A DNA stretch of 64,000 bases, taken from assembly GCA_949316235.1 (NCBI GenBank), contig OX438757.1, positions 15,494,505 to 15,558,504 on the forward strand. Direction: 5' to 3'. The position numbers were made by a program, and so were the translations under genes. Source of the stretch: Oegoconia quadripuncta. Taxonomy: Eukaryota; Arthropoda; Insecta; Lepidoptera; Autostichidae. A model generated the notes under the pieces. It had not been told where the DNA came from and searched no databases. It was given only the letters and a program-made list of their open reading frames with translations. Below are positions 1-10,048 of this stretch, piece after piece (position 1 is the first letter of the stretch; every line of letters starts with the position of its first letter).

Positions 1-170
1 TATCTATAAGTGGTGAAGGAAAATGTTGTGACAATATTATGTAATTCCAATTTCGACGCCGCTATTCAAAATACATAATGCTGTCCCTTTTTAACTGTCC
101 TCAAGCGGAGATCACTGCTTGACCAACGTTCCTGACATATGGGCTTAAGACATAGTTATGTGTCCCGAAA
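1..170 (+). repeat. Unclassified transposon fragment (ORF start plus terminus)
   Basis: Bases 1-58 translate as VKENVVTILCNSNFD, nearly matching the minus-strand reading frame at 4869-5066 (VKENVVTILRNPNFD). Bases 80-170 match, in the same order and orientation relative to that frame, the terminus-like segment at 4590-4655 and the right end of the MITE at 892-1202 (inverted CTCAAGCG / GCTTGA motifs, then a pyrimidine-rich GGGCCT-type end). I infer one transposon family carrying an unknown protein. The family was not recognised. Confidence 0.45.
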
Positions 171-404
171 TGTGTTAAGCATCAAATAAACTCACAATAT
201 TCATCCTATATTCATCTCATTAATGATAAAGCCACCCTAGGCCTTTTAAAAGAAAACTTTTTGCATTATACTTTTATTGGGGTAGATGGACTGTGGTGAT
301 AAGTAAAGAATATCGCCATGCCATGTACCTACTTTCGATCTTAACATTGAAGATCGAAAGGCGCTGCAGGTCATAAGTCTTCACATCTCCCAATTAACGG
401 CCTT

Positions 405-686
405 AATATTTCATCATTAGTCCGTAAACATCCCACTGGAGGGGTATAGGTCTTCACTCGTATAATGAGGGAGTATGGGCAATAGCTCACCACGCTGGCT
501 CAATGCGGGTTGGGGACTTCACATGCCTTTGAATTTTTATTTGTCAGGCATGCAGGTTTCCTCACGATGTTTTCCTATGCCGTTCAAGAGCAGTCGGATA
601 AATGCACACAAGTAATTAAATTCAATTTAAAATCCGGACCTTCCAAATTGGGAGACCGCGTTTTAACCGCTGAATCACCGACGCTT
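405..686 (-). repeat. tRNA-derived SINE, family 4, minus strand
   Basis: On the minus strand it begins GCGTCGGTGATTCAGC and carries ACGCGGTCTCCC. It is closely similar along its length to 56262-56584, including the shared GGCATGCAGGTTTCCTCACG and GAGCAGTCGGATAAATGCAC. The head resembles tRNA box A and box B, better preserved in the 56 kb copy. The short reading frame inside it is an accident of the repeat. Confidence 0.65.
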
Positions 687-891
687 AATATTTTTTTCAG
701 TCTAAATACATGTGACTAAGCAAACAGTGAATGGGAACAACCTAGCAAGTAAAATAAATAATATGCTGGAATCATAAACGTAAACGTTTTGCACTAGTGA
801 AGTCTGTGGTTAGAACGATTGTTCCTGTTCGACAAACCTTTTTGTATTGAGAAATAAATACTACTCCAAGGTAGTAGTGTAGGAGTAGGAC

Positions 892-1202
892 TAAGGCCCG
901 TACAGAATGTTACTCAATCTCTTGAGATTCGTCAGATCATTCTCCCGAACTCATTATTTACTCGCGAATCGAAAAAAACGACGAAAAATAAATTATGGTA
1001 AATGTGGATTTTTCTGATTGGGGAAATATGCGAACGGAAAATTTACTACGAAGCAATAATGAGTTCGAGAGAATGATCTGATAAATTCCGCTTCAGGACA
1101 GTTAAAATTGGACAGCTTTATGAATCTTATATACCGGCATCTCTTTCAACTATGCTCAAGTGCAGGTCTACGCTTGAGCAACATTCTGAAATACGGGCCT
1201 AA
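892..1202. mobile_element. MITE-like TIR element with a second MITE nested inside
   Basis: The left end (AAGGCCCGTA, AGAATGTTACTCAA) is the inverse of the right end (TTGAGCAACATTCTGAAATACGGGCCT), giving imperfect terminal inverted repeats of about 28 bp. The interior is interrupted by a second inverted-repeat element. The right half matches 80-170 and 4590-4655, so this is a multicopy family. No transposase is encoded. A clear target duplication was not resolved. Confidence 0.6.
932..1081. mobile_element. Nested MITE, 150 bp
   Basis: Terminal inverted repeats of about 27 bp, TCAGATCATTCTCCCGAACT and its inverse with one mismatch (CCC versus TCT), bound a 150-bp AT-rich core. The element sits just inside the left TIR of the 892-1202 element, so it inserted later. 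Confidence 0.65.
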
Positions 1203-1228
1203 ATGTTTTTGTAAACCAATAGTTTATG

Positions 1229-1482
1229 TTTTTTTTTTTTATGATTGACTGGATTCGCGTTTGACCACAATCTCACCTGATTGAAGTGGCGATGTGGTCG
1301 AAGATGAAGCACGTGATCCCAGTAAATGCCTATTCACTCTGCTCTTGAAGATCCCAAGGGTGTAGGGTTCAGGAAAGACTGACGCCGGAAGGGAGTTCCA
1401 TGCCTTGGCTGTTCGGATGATGAATGAAGAATCGAACTTCTTAGTGCTTATGTTCGGTATATTAACTATAGGTATAGGTAGG
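1229..1482 (-). mobile_element. LINE-a 3' end, truncated
   Basis: On the minus strand this ends in a poly(A) run (the T run at about 1229) and matches the tails at 16838, 25437 and 24316. In the better copies the same region encodes the C-terminus of a non-LTR reverse transcriptase with KVWNSLPASVF. This copy is 5'-truncated and degenerate. Confidence 0.65.
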
Positions 1483-1498
1483 TTTGTATAACTAAAGG

Positions 1499-1640
1499 TA
1501 TCCGGTTGTCAGAGATAAGATAGCCAGTTCCCCAAATATTTGGGTTTCCGGGTCAGTACGCTTCCACCTTCGGCCTCATCTTCACACACAATCACACCTC
1601 AATCACGGTCAAGTGCTAACCCGTTGTGCATAAAAAAAAA
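1499..1640 (+). repeat. SINE family 2, 3' part
   Basis: Contains the family-2 tail: GTTGTCAGAGATAAGATAGC, the TTTGGGTTTCCGGGTCAGTA type segment, CGCTTCCACCTTCGGCCTCA, and an A-rich end after CCGTTGTGCAT. It lies directly after the LINE-a fragment. The tRNA-like head is missing. Confidence 0.65.
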
Positions 1641-2214
1641 GGTAAAGTTACTTTTGGTATTGGAAAAAGTCAAAAGGGCAGTTTGTGGTGTCCCTTAATA
1701 GCTCATTAATTCAAAATACAAAGTATTACAGTTACATTACATACGAGGTTGAACTTCGATTCTCTTCAAAAAGAACACGAATGTATACTCTTTGTAAAGT
1801 AGTTAAAAATTACTCGTACTTAGATATCCGATTTTACCCGACACCCGAAGTCATTCTAACAGCTCCCGACCTATACACGACTTATACAGATGACTGGTTT
1901 CAAAACTGAACACATAAAACACATCTACGCCTCTGAAAGTACCAAAAAATCTATTGCACTCGCGTCGTATTTCTTGGAATGTCTGGGACTTATAAAATGG
2001 CGTATTTATTCCATGTGGCACCGACATTCCGACCCTTCGTGAGTAAAATAAAGCAAGCGATTTTTACGATTATTTGGTGAGATCATAAAATATATGTTAC
2101 AGCTGTAAACATGTCATACGATGGAATTGGTATAGTTGTTGGAATAAAGCAACGTGTTTATACGCAGTATATACATAATAGATTAACTGTAAGTAGGTCT
2201 TCTCGCCCAAAATT
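1641..2214. other. No gene or repeat recognised
   Basis: Unique-looking sequence with a 74-codon open frame at 1685-1909 (plus). That frame has no recognisable motif, no signal peptide and no splice context, so I do not call it a gene. Confidence 0.4.
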
Positions 2215-2358
2215 CATTTATAATAAGTATTTATTTACAAAAAAAATGTATTTATGTAGTATAACGACATCTGGTATCCACAACACAATCCTAAAGTTGC
2301 TTACTGTAGAATTAGATGGCGCTGTGTGTACCTATGTCTAAGGATATTTATTTATTAA
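2215..2358 (+). repeat. SINE family 1, 3' part
   Basis: Carries the family-1 tail: an A-rich tract after TATTTATTTAC, ATCTGGTATCCACAACACA, and a slightly diverged AGATGGCGCTGTGTGTA followed by ATTTATTTATTA. The tRNA-like head is absent. Confidence 0.65.
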
Positions 2359-2879
2359 AATACCTCAGTTCTTACGAAAGTGAGAACTTCACTTTATTCC
2401 TCGAAAAGGTGTGTCAGAGGTATAGGAGGAGGTCAGAGAAATATGGTATGTCCTCGTAGATATCATGCAGACCGATATTACTATCAGTCCCTTGAAAGGT
2501 GCTTTTCGCCCGCTTTAAACTTATTTTTTCAAATCAAGTCACGATTACACAAAATAAAATAAAGGGTTTTAGCGATATCGTTAATTTAAATAAAATATAA
2601 AGATATATATTCATTACAAAATTAATTAACAGAGTAAATAAACCAAATCTTGTACGTAGAAAAATTGAGATGAAAGGGTATGCACTTAGCAAAGCTACTG
2701 ATTTTCAGTTCCTCTATAGAATAGGTGCTGCCACCAAAAAATGATTATGGCAGCTAAATATATATTATAATTAATTTTAATAAATAAAATTAATTGTAGT
2801 TAAAACAAACTTTATTGTAATTGGATGACTATCAGGTATTTGTCAAGATTGATTTAAGAAATAAATAAACGTGTGTGTT
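2359..2879. other. AT-rich stretch, nothing recognised
   Basis: Includes a strongly AT-rich run at about 2560-2830. Short open frames exist but none has supporting motifs. Confidence 0.4.
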
Positions 2880-3165
2880 GATGTCGGTCAGCAGACGAAC
2901 ACGACAGACATATAGACGAAGACGACAGACATTTAGATAAAAACGACAGACATATAGACAAAGACGACAGACACATAGACGTAGGCGACAGACATTTAGA
3001 CAAAAACGACAGACATATAGACGAAGACGATAGACATATAGACGAAGACGACAGACATTTAGACAAAAACGACAGACATATAGACAAAGACGACAGACAT
3101 ATAGACAAAGATGATAGACATATAGACAAAGACGACAGACATATAGACAAAGACGACAGAGATTT
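2880..3165. repeat. 21-bp minisatellite
   Basis: About 13 units of a 21-bp motif, GACGACAGACATATAGACAA plus one base, with variants such as ACATTTAGACAAA. Because the period is a multiple of three, the minus strand stays open and translates as a seven-residue repeat (LCLYVCR). This explains two overlapping long frames that are not genes. Confidence 0.9.
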
Positions 3166-3724
3166 GTAGATTCCGCATAATTGAAATCCCTAGTGAAACA
3201 CTTGACTATCTTCATACCACGCTAAAAATTATGACCCTGTGTCTATCTAGATAAAGTACCTAAGTACGTGCATTGTGTAAAACAACTAATTAACACTATC
3301 GCTTCATTTCTGATTCGATATAAATATATCGCGAACGGTGGGCAACCAGTGAGCTAGGAAAATTGATGCATTAGCGTTTGTAGATTATGGAAACGTTTGG
3401 CATTTTGTCTAACCGGCGTGTAGTTCTTTAATACTGGTTTAATATTATTGTCAAAAATAATAGAGATTAACAAAGGAATTAAACATAATAATAGCATACT
3501 AAGTAGTTGTTCTTACTTCTGACGCAACATTGTCCTTGCGTAGTCTTATGAACGCTCCTCATCAATATTTCTCTCTTTCGCTATTTAGGTAGGTTAGGTA
3601 CAATGGGATTGACATATCCAAAAGGATAAAAATCCCAAAATAAAAAAGCACCTGTATTAAAAGTTGAATATGTTCAAAAAGGCCGGAAAAATTTTCAAAC
3701 ATGGCTAAGAACCTGTCCCCTCGC
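3166..3724. other. No feature recognised
   Basis: AT-rich sequence between a minisatellite and a shared repeat. No coding evidence was seen on either strand. Confidence 0.4.
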
Positions 3725-3830
3725 AATCAAATCGGACCATGCATTACTGCAGCCGCATCCGGACAAAGATTCGACACAAACACACAACGCCGTCAAATAA
3801 TATCTGTCGTTTTACCTCGGGCGTTAAAAT
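3725..3830. repeat. Dispersed repeat shared with 54340-54485
   Basis: The string CATCCGGACAAAGA, the ACACACAACGC segment and the TCGTTTTNC end recur in the same order at 54340-54485. That copy is longer because of an expanded ACAC tract. The class is unknown. Confidence 0.55.
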
Positions 3831-4407
3831 ACCAGAGATTGTCCAATGGCTCCAAGTGATCCAATTGGTCCAGCATATTATCTCATCTAACTGAGAATAA
3901 TAAGTGAACTTAATGTTATGAAGTGTTGTGGTGTGTTGCCTTTATATAACTTACAATAACTTGTGTTAATTATGGTGTGTTCTTACAATAACTTGGGTGA
4001 AATGTGCGGTGCGAATGACTATCATTAAATACTATGTCTTCTTCTCATGTAAGTGACACTTGTCTTTTATGAGAATAAAGTATCTTTAAACCTAGATTGT
4101 TTATTGAGATTGACAGCAGAATTACATAAAGAGTATAAGAAAGTATATAACCCCATATTTTTATGGCCTGAATCCATTCTGTACGTGCTTCTGACCAAAC
4201 TAATTTTAGGTTTCAGTTATACAATAAATAACCTTGTAGAAGTCCTTATAGATAAAATAACCTGGGAAGATGAAAATTCCGTGTCTACCAAAATTTATAG
4301 AACAGCATGATTTTTTTCCACCAATTTCAGGGTTAACACCATAGTACAAGTCGTTCAGTTGGATGGTCTAATATAAAAGGATGGCAATGTTTTAAATTTT
4401 CTATTAT
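3831..4407. other. No feature recognised
   Basis: An 85-codon plus frame at 4053-4310 is present. It shows no recognised domain and no repeat copy elsewhere in the window. It is probably chance, but it is one of the few frames here not explained by a repeat. Confidence 0.35.
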
Positions 4408-4507
4408 TTACTGGGTGCGCGTGATACATCTTCGGCTACATCGTCACTTTCCATCAGGTGAAATTGTAGCCAAACGTGAAACCAGTTTTTAATAAAAAAA
4501 AAAAAAA
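4408..4507 (+). mobile_element. LINE-a 3' tail
   Basis: Contains the LINE-a end: TTTACTGGGTGCGCGTGATA, a slightly diverged CATCTTCGGCTACATCGTCA, ACCAGTTTTTAATAAAA and a poly(A). It is a very short 5'-truncated insertion. Confidence 0.65.
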
Positions 4508-4589
4508 TTACACTGAGGAGTTAATTAATTATATGTATATGGTTCACTGAAATATCCTAATTAATAATTGTATAAAATAATATTATAAT

Positions 4590-4810
4590 ATGAGCCCGTA
4601 TTACAAAATGTTACTTAAGCAGAGATGTCCGCTTGAGGATGATTACAAAGGGACAGTTTTATGTAACTTGTGTTGCTTTCAACCATCTGCTATCGCGTAG
4701 TTTATATTATGGATAGCAGATGGTTGATAGCAATTAGGCTTGTGCCTAGTTGCTTAGTATGGCAGTAGATGGCGCTGTGAATATGTCCTAGGATATTTAT
4801 TTATTTAATT
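4590..4810. repeat. Transposon terminus, short hairpin and SINE family 1 end
   Basis: Bases 4590-4655 are the terminus of the unclassified family also at 80-170. Bases 4680-4731 hold a perfect 14-base inverted repeat (AACCATCTGCTATC / GATAGCAGATGGTT). From about 4737 the family-1 SINE end follows (GTAGATGGCGCTGTG, ATTTATTTATTT). The hairpin looks like a rearranged pair of SINE-1 ends, because ACCATCTGGTATC is a normal SINE-1 segment. Confidence 0.5.
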
Positions 4811-4868
4811 ACTTGATATTATGTTAGTGTCTCTACTGTCTCTGTAATGTACTACAGACACTTTGCGG

Positions 4869-5066
4869 TTAGACAAATAACGTTTGATGGTATTTTTGCA
4901 CGTTTGTTTTTATTGGGTGCTCGTATTTTACTAGTGTAATTTGCCCTCGTTTTGTATCCAATCGACGCTTTATTTGGGCTATCCTGACCAGCTCATTATA
5001 CAAGTTATGGCCATAGTCGAAATTGGGATTACGTAATATCGTCACAACATTTTCCTTCACCCTTAG
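4869..5066 (-). pseudogene. Fragment of an unknown transposon protein
   Basis: A 63-codon frame starting MKENVVTILRNPNFDYGHN, rich in charged residues and ending without a domain I recognise. Its upstream part is repeated at 1-58, so it belongs to a dispersed element rather than a host gene. No catalytic motif is visible. Confidence 0.4.
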
Positions 5067-5134
5067 ATAGACTTATGGATAGCTATACTATTTGATTTTT
5101 ATTTTATTAAACTTATGTGTATGTTTAAGTATTT

Positions 5135-5235
5135 ATAAACGGAAACTATGTGCCAAAGGCTATTATAAAATTTCTGACTATCTGGATGATAAGAATGCGT
5201 GGACATGAACCACTCGGCAATATCCAGTACATTTT
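5135..5235 (+). mobile_element. LINE-b fragment
   Basis: Reads AAAGGCTATTATAAAATTTC and onward as the reverse transcriptase C-terminal motif GYYKISDYLDDK, then a stop. It matches 7062-7140 closely. Confidence 0.7.
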
Positions 5236-5267
5236 ATTCTTATTTATCTTTGTCGAATCATAAATTT

Positions 5268-5440
5268 AACAATTTTTTTTATGCACGACGGGTTCGTACT
5301 TGACCTCAATCACACCTGATGTTAAGTGAAGATGAGGTCGAGGGTGGAAGCGTACTGACCCGGAAACCCTAACACATTTGGGGGACTGGCTATCTTATCT
5401 CTGACAACCTGAACACAACAATGCTTTAATACCATTGCCA
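5268..5440 (-). repeat. SINE family 2, 3' half, minus strand
   Basis: Inverse of the family-2 tail, with the poly(A) side at 5268 and the ACACCTGATGTTAAGTGAAG, ACTGACCCGGAAACCC and CTATCTTATCTCTGACAACC segments. It is 5'-truncated and lies about 250 bp below dpr exon 5, in intron or downstream sequence. Confidence 0.65.
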
Positions 5441-5692
5441 TTAACAGTTTTTAACTACCACAGACAACAAAGCTTCAACAAGTTGTGTAATTTATTTCGG
5501 TTCAATAAAATATTGTTTATTGTTTATTTTCGTTAAATATAGAAGTGAACGTGATGTTTACGGTGTCCCAAGGTGGAGTCAAATAGGTCTCCAACTCAGC
5601 ATGGGTTAATAAGGCGTGCACTACAACGCTGGTTTTCAGTGGAACTTCCAAACGCAGTATGGTCAACAAAAAACATATCGTAGTCAGCTTAC

Positions 5693-5827
5693 CTTCTCCA
5701 CAATGCATATGAGGTGTATCACACTCCCCAGGTCTACGTGGTGTTCACCAGAACCCAGGATGAACGCCTCGGGCACCACGATCTGTAGCCGGACGTAATG
5801 CGATACTATGCCCGTTCGCGTTGAGAC
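5693..5827 (-). CDS. dpr-like: dpr-like exon 5: start of Ig domain 2
   Basis: The acceptor TTCCAG precedes GTC TCA ACG and the donor GTAAGC follows GAG AAG. The 45 codons read VSTRTGIVSHYVRLQ, then IVVPEAFILGSGE, then HHVDLGSVIHLICIVEK. This is the dpr-family linker and the B strand of Ig2, with Cys178. It continues YECQ from exon 4 in phase 0. The preceding intron is about 12.9 kb. The dominant short open frames overlapping this exon in other frames are spurious. Confidence 0.88.
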
Positions 5828-5944
5828 CTGGAACATGATAAGGGAAATCTTTTATATTGGGCAGTTAGGTCTGCGAGGTTCCGTGTGTCTAAAGAGACAC
5901 AAACCCGATTTCGCTAGTTCATTCGTTAGTTTTATTTAGTTAGC

Positions 5945-6182
5945 AACTGTATCAAAAGGTTGCGGATTCGAATCCCGCTAGGGGCATATATTTGTATGAT
6001 GAATACGGACATGTGTACCCGAGTTATGGATGTTTTCATTTATATATAAGTATTTATTTACAAAAAAAAATATGTATTTATGTTGTATATCAACCATCTG
6101 GTATCATCAACACAAGCCTATAGTTGCTTACTGTAGAACTAGATGGCGCTGTGTGTATGTCTAAGGATATTTATTTATTATT
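5945..6182 (+). repeat. SINE family 1, box A region lost
   Basis: Box B is intact (GGATTCGAATCCCGC), followed by GGGGCATATATTTGTATGAT, CCGAGTTATGGATGTTTTC and the AGATGGCGCTGTGTGTATG end. The first 25 or so bases of the tRNA-like head are missing or diverged. Confidence 0.75.
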
Positions 6183-6303
6183 ATTATTTTGCAACGAATC
6201 ACCGTTGATTGAAGTGCTCGTGAAAAATAATTCTGCAGCGTATCCAGCAGCGGAATAAATGGATAATTTCCATTCCACATTATGTTTTACTGATAAGTAT
6301 TTT

Positions 6304-6510
6304 ATTTACATACATAACGTCACGACCTTTATCCCAAATGGGGTGGTCAGAGATATCCCAATCAATAAATCCCAAGCGTTTGGGTGTTTGATACTTGAAT
6401 AAATTTTTCAAGTTCACGGTTCAATTTTTCACTATGGATGTTTGTGTACCATAGTCGCCTCTTACGATACCCACGGGAAAAGATGGTTGGTTCCTTTCAC
6501 ATGCTGAGAC
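6304..6510 (-). mobile_element. LINE-d 3' end remnant
   Basis: Contains ACGACCTTTATCCCAAATGG, TGGTCAGAGATATCCCAA, then ATGGATGTTTGTGTACCATA and CGCCTCTTACGATACCCACG. Related, more decayed stretches occur at 16555-16830 and 13585-13650. These are typical of a lepidopteran non-LTR 3' end, but no protein is left. Class assignment is inferred. Confidence 0.45.
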
Positions 6511-6633
6511 CATACAGTACTGTCGAAGAAAATGCTGAAGTGTGGGGACCAGGAAGAGTAAACATAAGTACACAAGTTAGGTACAACGCGTATAATCGCC
6601 TTCTAATTGATCGTGCAATTGTATATAGTTATA

Positions 6634-7605
6634 TTAGGTCCTTACCTATGAAATTGGCGTTTTGTATGAAGAATTTCATTAAGACTGTTTTCTCCCTACA
6701 AACATTTTTGATTTTTTTTTTTGAGAACGGCAAAACCAAATTTAGCTAAACTTTGTGTGTATTGTCGGATAACATTAAGTTAAGTATAGGCAGCGTTATT
6801 TTTTAAAAGTTACCGTTTTATAAAAGTTTCAGCGAATCTAAGAAATGATTATGAGAAGCACATGAAACACAAGAAAAATAGTGATATACATAATGTTAAT
6901 ACCAGATATAAAAATAAACTTGCTGTTCATGCCAGCCGTTTACACAAAGTCACTAAGTCATTTAAGGGGCAATGTATACGCTTTTATAATAAGGTTCCAG
7001 TGGACATTCAAAATTTACCTTTAAATAAATTCAAAACCATCATAAAACAGACATTATTTACCAAAGGCTATTATAAAATTTCTGACTATCTGGATGATAA
7101 GCAAGCATGGACATAGACCGCTCGGCGATATTCAGCCTAATTATACAATATAATATAATTGTAACCCAAACTTATTTAAAAGAGCAACCCTTGAGTTTCT
7201 TGCTCGTTCTTCTCTGGGGAATCTGCTTTGCGAATGAGCAAAAATGTCAATAATTTTAATATTAAGATAAAAAATGTGACGTTTTCAAGTGATAATCTTT
7301 ATCCTACGAAATAAATATTTTTTGACTTTGACTTTGACTTTGACTTTGACATGAAAAGAGCTCTGTTCAAATTTTTTTTTTTTATATTTCATGTGAAACC
7401 TTGAAATAATATTCCATTTTCCAAATAAAAAACAAATTTGGATATAGCTTTGAAAATCGCAGGAATTGGTACATATGATTAACACGTTAACTGCCGCGAC
7501 GCAGACACAATTAATAATCAATTGTTTTCCCGTCACCGGTGACCGGCGTGGCGCTCAAAGGCTTAACGAAGAAAAAAAACTCCAATTTCATAGGTAAAGA
7601 CCTAA
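6634..7605. mobile_element. Mariner-type TIR element with a LINE inserted
   Basis: The left end is TTAGGTCCTTACCTATGAAA; the right end is its inverse (TTTCATAGGTAAAGACCTAA) and the match extends to about 30 bp. The element is flanked on both sides by TA (6632-6633 and 7606-7607). The same terminus begins the mariner copy at 13039. About 500 bp of the interior is a LINE-b 3' end, so the original element was near 450-500 bp and non-autonomous. Confidence 0.8.
6846..7351 (+). mobile_element. LINE-b 3' end with RT C-terminus
   Basis: An 84-codon frame (6862-7116) encodes the C-terminal thumb-like end of a non-LTR reverse transcriptase: HNVNTRYKNKLAVHASRLHK, then CIRFYNKVPVDIQNLP and GYYKISDYLDD. 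A 3' UTR follows with TTGAGTTTCTTGCTCGTTCT, and the copy ends in TGACTT repeats at 7320-7350. It is 5'-truncated and sits inside the mariner-type element. Its frame is still open, which suggests a fairly young insertion. Confidence 0.8.
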
Positions 7606-8520
7606 TATTAAGACGGGTAGAGGTGTGTCATACACTACAATATACCGCACTGTTGGATTTTAATGTTGTGGTAGAGATGATGGCCGGTGAGCGTTTCTAT
7701 AGCGTTAAGGAATATTTAGATTATCGAAGCGTTATGTAAAGTGTCACAAATCATATTTTGCAAATGCGCACAAAAATTTCTTATTACGACCTTACAACTA
7801 TATTCTGACAAATAAATAAATTCTAATTCTAAAGTGTTCTAAGGCTGTTCATGGTGGAGTGCTGGTTCCAACACTGATTTACGGGAGTGAGTGCTGGGTA
7901 TGACGATTCTCATAACAATTTGTTTAAACAAGGAATGTTTCTATATCATTTCCAAAATACATAGGTATGGCTTCCGGCTATTACTTGTTACTTTTACAAA
8001 AATGGACAACATAACAGCCGAGAGACGCCTCGGGCGATTCCATATAGTGGCGATAGGGAAGCACCCACCGAGACCTCTATACGTGAAATCATTTTCTTTA
8101 TGCAAATATAGACCGATTCCATCTGCATGCAATGTTTGCCGTTTGCTTTTAAAGATTCAACGGGAACGGTGCCTCCATTTTTATCTTCTGTACACACAAC
8201 AACACAGCTATTAGCCCACGTGATAAAGTTAAACCATAACATTACAACAAACATAACAAACAAACAAACTAAAATGTAGAAAAGCTCCGAGATTGTAATC
8301 CGTATTAAAGTCAAATTAATAGTTAAATATCTTGGAAACGTCTGAACCGAGAAATGATCTCGCAAACTATTGTTGGTTGTTAATATAATGGTATTGCATT
8401 AGAAAAAAAAAGTACGTAATGCAAAGTGGAATTCACCTATCTATTTTAGCAATGTCCAAAATGTGCTGAAGTAATGCCAAATAATGCCTATGGAAAAAAA
8501 TTGTGCCACTGCAGTTTAAG
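7606..8520. other. Mostly unannotated, with a short RT relic
   Basis: Several short frames overlap on both strands at 7891-8365 but none is supported. A short relic at 7841-7900 is listed separately. Confidence 0.4.
7841..7900 (+). pseudogene. RTE-like reverse transcriptase relic
   Basis: Twenty codons read KAVHGGVLVPTLIYGSECWV, then a stop. This is the conserved VLVPTLxYGSExW segment found near the end of RTE-type and related reverse transcriptase ORFs. Nothing recognisable flanks it. Confidence 0.55.
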
Positions 8521-8703
8521 CTGCCCGCCCACGACAAATTTTATGTAGGACCGCTAATCGCGCCGATTTCTTTCGTCAATACTTTTATCACCGATATTGT
8601 GATCGACTTTTCGTAGGACATGTGCGTTGAAATATTGCAATCAGCACGTTCCATTTTTCTTCTACAAAAACCGATTCACCGAATGTCGGTCGTGGGCGGA
8701 CAG
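8521..8703. mobile_element. MITE, 183 bp
   Basis: The ends are CTGCCCGCCCACGAC and the inverse of CTGTCCGCCCACGAC (one mismatch). ACCGATTCACCGAATGTCGG is close to the right terminus. A target duplication was not resolved, so the superfamily is open. Confidence 0.6.
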
Positions 8704-9104
8704 CCTGAGAGTTATTCAATATTTTAATTAAGTATTTTAGCGTCATGTGATGCTGGAATCCTCACTCTCATACGCAGAAGCTGCTTCATCTATGATTATA
8801 ATAAAACTTATATCCCAAAAAACCGTGTAAATAGGTATGTCACATAAATATAGGTACAAGTCCCATAAATTTCTGGTCTTACAAAAACAATGAAGTTATT
8901 TAGATGACATGTCTTTGCGCTAAGTGGCAGCGGAGATGACGGAGTTCTTGTAGACCAGACAAAGAAATCCAAATTGGACAATTTTGTCCTCGAGGATGGA
9001 ATGTAGAGGTACCTATGCAATAATACAGGCGGAGAACGAAAAAGTGCTCATTGCCACTTTGACTACGCTGGGCAATGTCTGTAACTTTCGTTCTACGGAT
9101 CATT
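8704..9104. other. No feature recognised
   Basis: Two minus-strand frames near 8808-9136 overlap SINE sequence at one end and show no protein motif. Confidence 0.35.
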
Positions 9105-9331
9105 GGATATATACAGACAGCGCCATCTAGTTCCACACTAAGCTACTAGGCTTGTGTTGTGGATACCAGATGGTTGATACACTTACAAAAATACATTTTT
9201 TTTGTAAATAAATACATATATAAATGAAAAACATCCATAACTCGGGTACACATGTCCGTATTCATCACATAAACATATGCCCCTAGCGGGATTCGAACCC
9301 GCAACCTTTTGGTATAGAGTTTCTAACCAAC
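9105..9331 (-). repeat. SINE family 1, minus strand
   Basis: Inverse of the full family-1 body: CAGCGCCATCTAGTTCCACA, GGATACCAGATGGTTGATAC, CATAACTCGGGTACACATGT, and the inverse box B GGGATTCGAACCCGCAACC. The head stops near ATAGAGTTTCTAACCA, so box A is nearly reached. Confidence 0.8.
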
Positions 9332-9905
9332 ATTCCTGATTCAACCTCGTATGAAACACCGAGGATTGTTCTCGTTATGTGACCTCGAGCTTACTTAATA
9401 GGCCACAGAAACCACGTAACATCCTCGTAATAAGTACTTAATATTAACATTTATTTCCTTTAGATCTACCTGACTCAAACACACAACTTCGCTAATGAAG
9501 TACATTAAGAAGTTATTCGTTGAGTGTCTGACAAAATGTTTTGATATCTACAAGTTTTTTGTTGGTTACGTACGTACGTACTCCTATGTGTAGATAGCTT
9601 TGTTGCCTTGTGTACCAACCTAAACAAAAACCTTTTTACGGGGCTTATCAAATTGCTTAGAGTAGATAGGGCAATTCTATCTTTGTATAGTGTTACGAGG
9701 AATACCCTCAGGTTATTATAACAATTATTGCAATAAAAAGACATTGGAAAATGTAAGTATTTTTGTCGGTCACAAAAAGTAAATAACGTGGGTAGATTTG
9801 ATCTATTAACCAGGTAAGGCGGTTTTGACCATAAATTTTTTAATTTATTTTAATTCACTCCTCTGGGAGAAGGTAAAGGGATCTAAGCCTTTAGTGAAGA
9901 CAGTG
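9332..9905. other. No gene recognised
   Basis: Contains a CGTACGTACGTAC run near 9568. A 79-codon minus frame (9505-9744) has no recognisable motif. Confidence 0.35.
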
Positions 9906-10043
9906 GTGTCGATTCGGATGTACACCAACTAAACTAAAACCAGTTTTAAAGTAGTACTGTCTCTTTCTCCCTGGAACAGTACGATGCGACGAAACCACTC
10001 CAAAACTGGTTTTAGTTTAGTTGGTGTACATCCGAATCGACAC
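9906..10043. mobile_element. Long-TIR MITE, copy 1 (138 bp)
   Basis: The two ends are inverse copies for about 42 bp, starting GTGTCGATTCGGATGTACAC. The short core contains GTACTGTCTCTTTCTCCC. CAGTG flanks both sides (9901-9905 and 10044-10048), consistent with a 5-bp target duplication. Copy 2 is at 32398-32545. Confidence 0.8.
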
Positions 10044-10048
10044 CAGTG

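Noticed and set aside
2832..3215. 127- and 98-codon minus-strand frames with cysteine/leucine-rich repeats
   Set aside because: They are entirely translations of the 21-bp minisatellite, whose period is divisible by three.
5517..5798. Plus- and minus-strand frames of 60-63 codons
   Set aside because: They overlap dpr-like exon 5 in the wrong frame or run into its intron. The spliced Ig reading is better supported.
7891..8365. 107- and 123-codon overlapping frames
   Set aside because: Opposite-strand frames without motifs or splice context and no repeat match.
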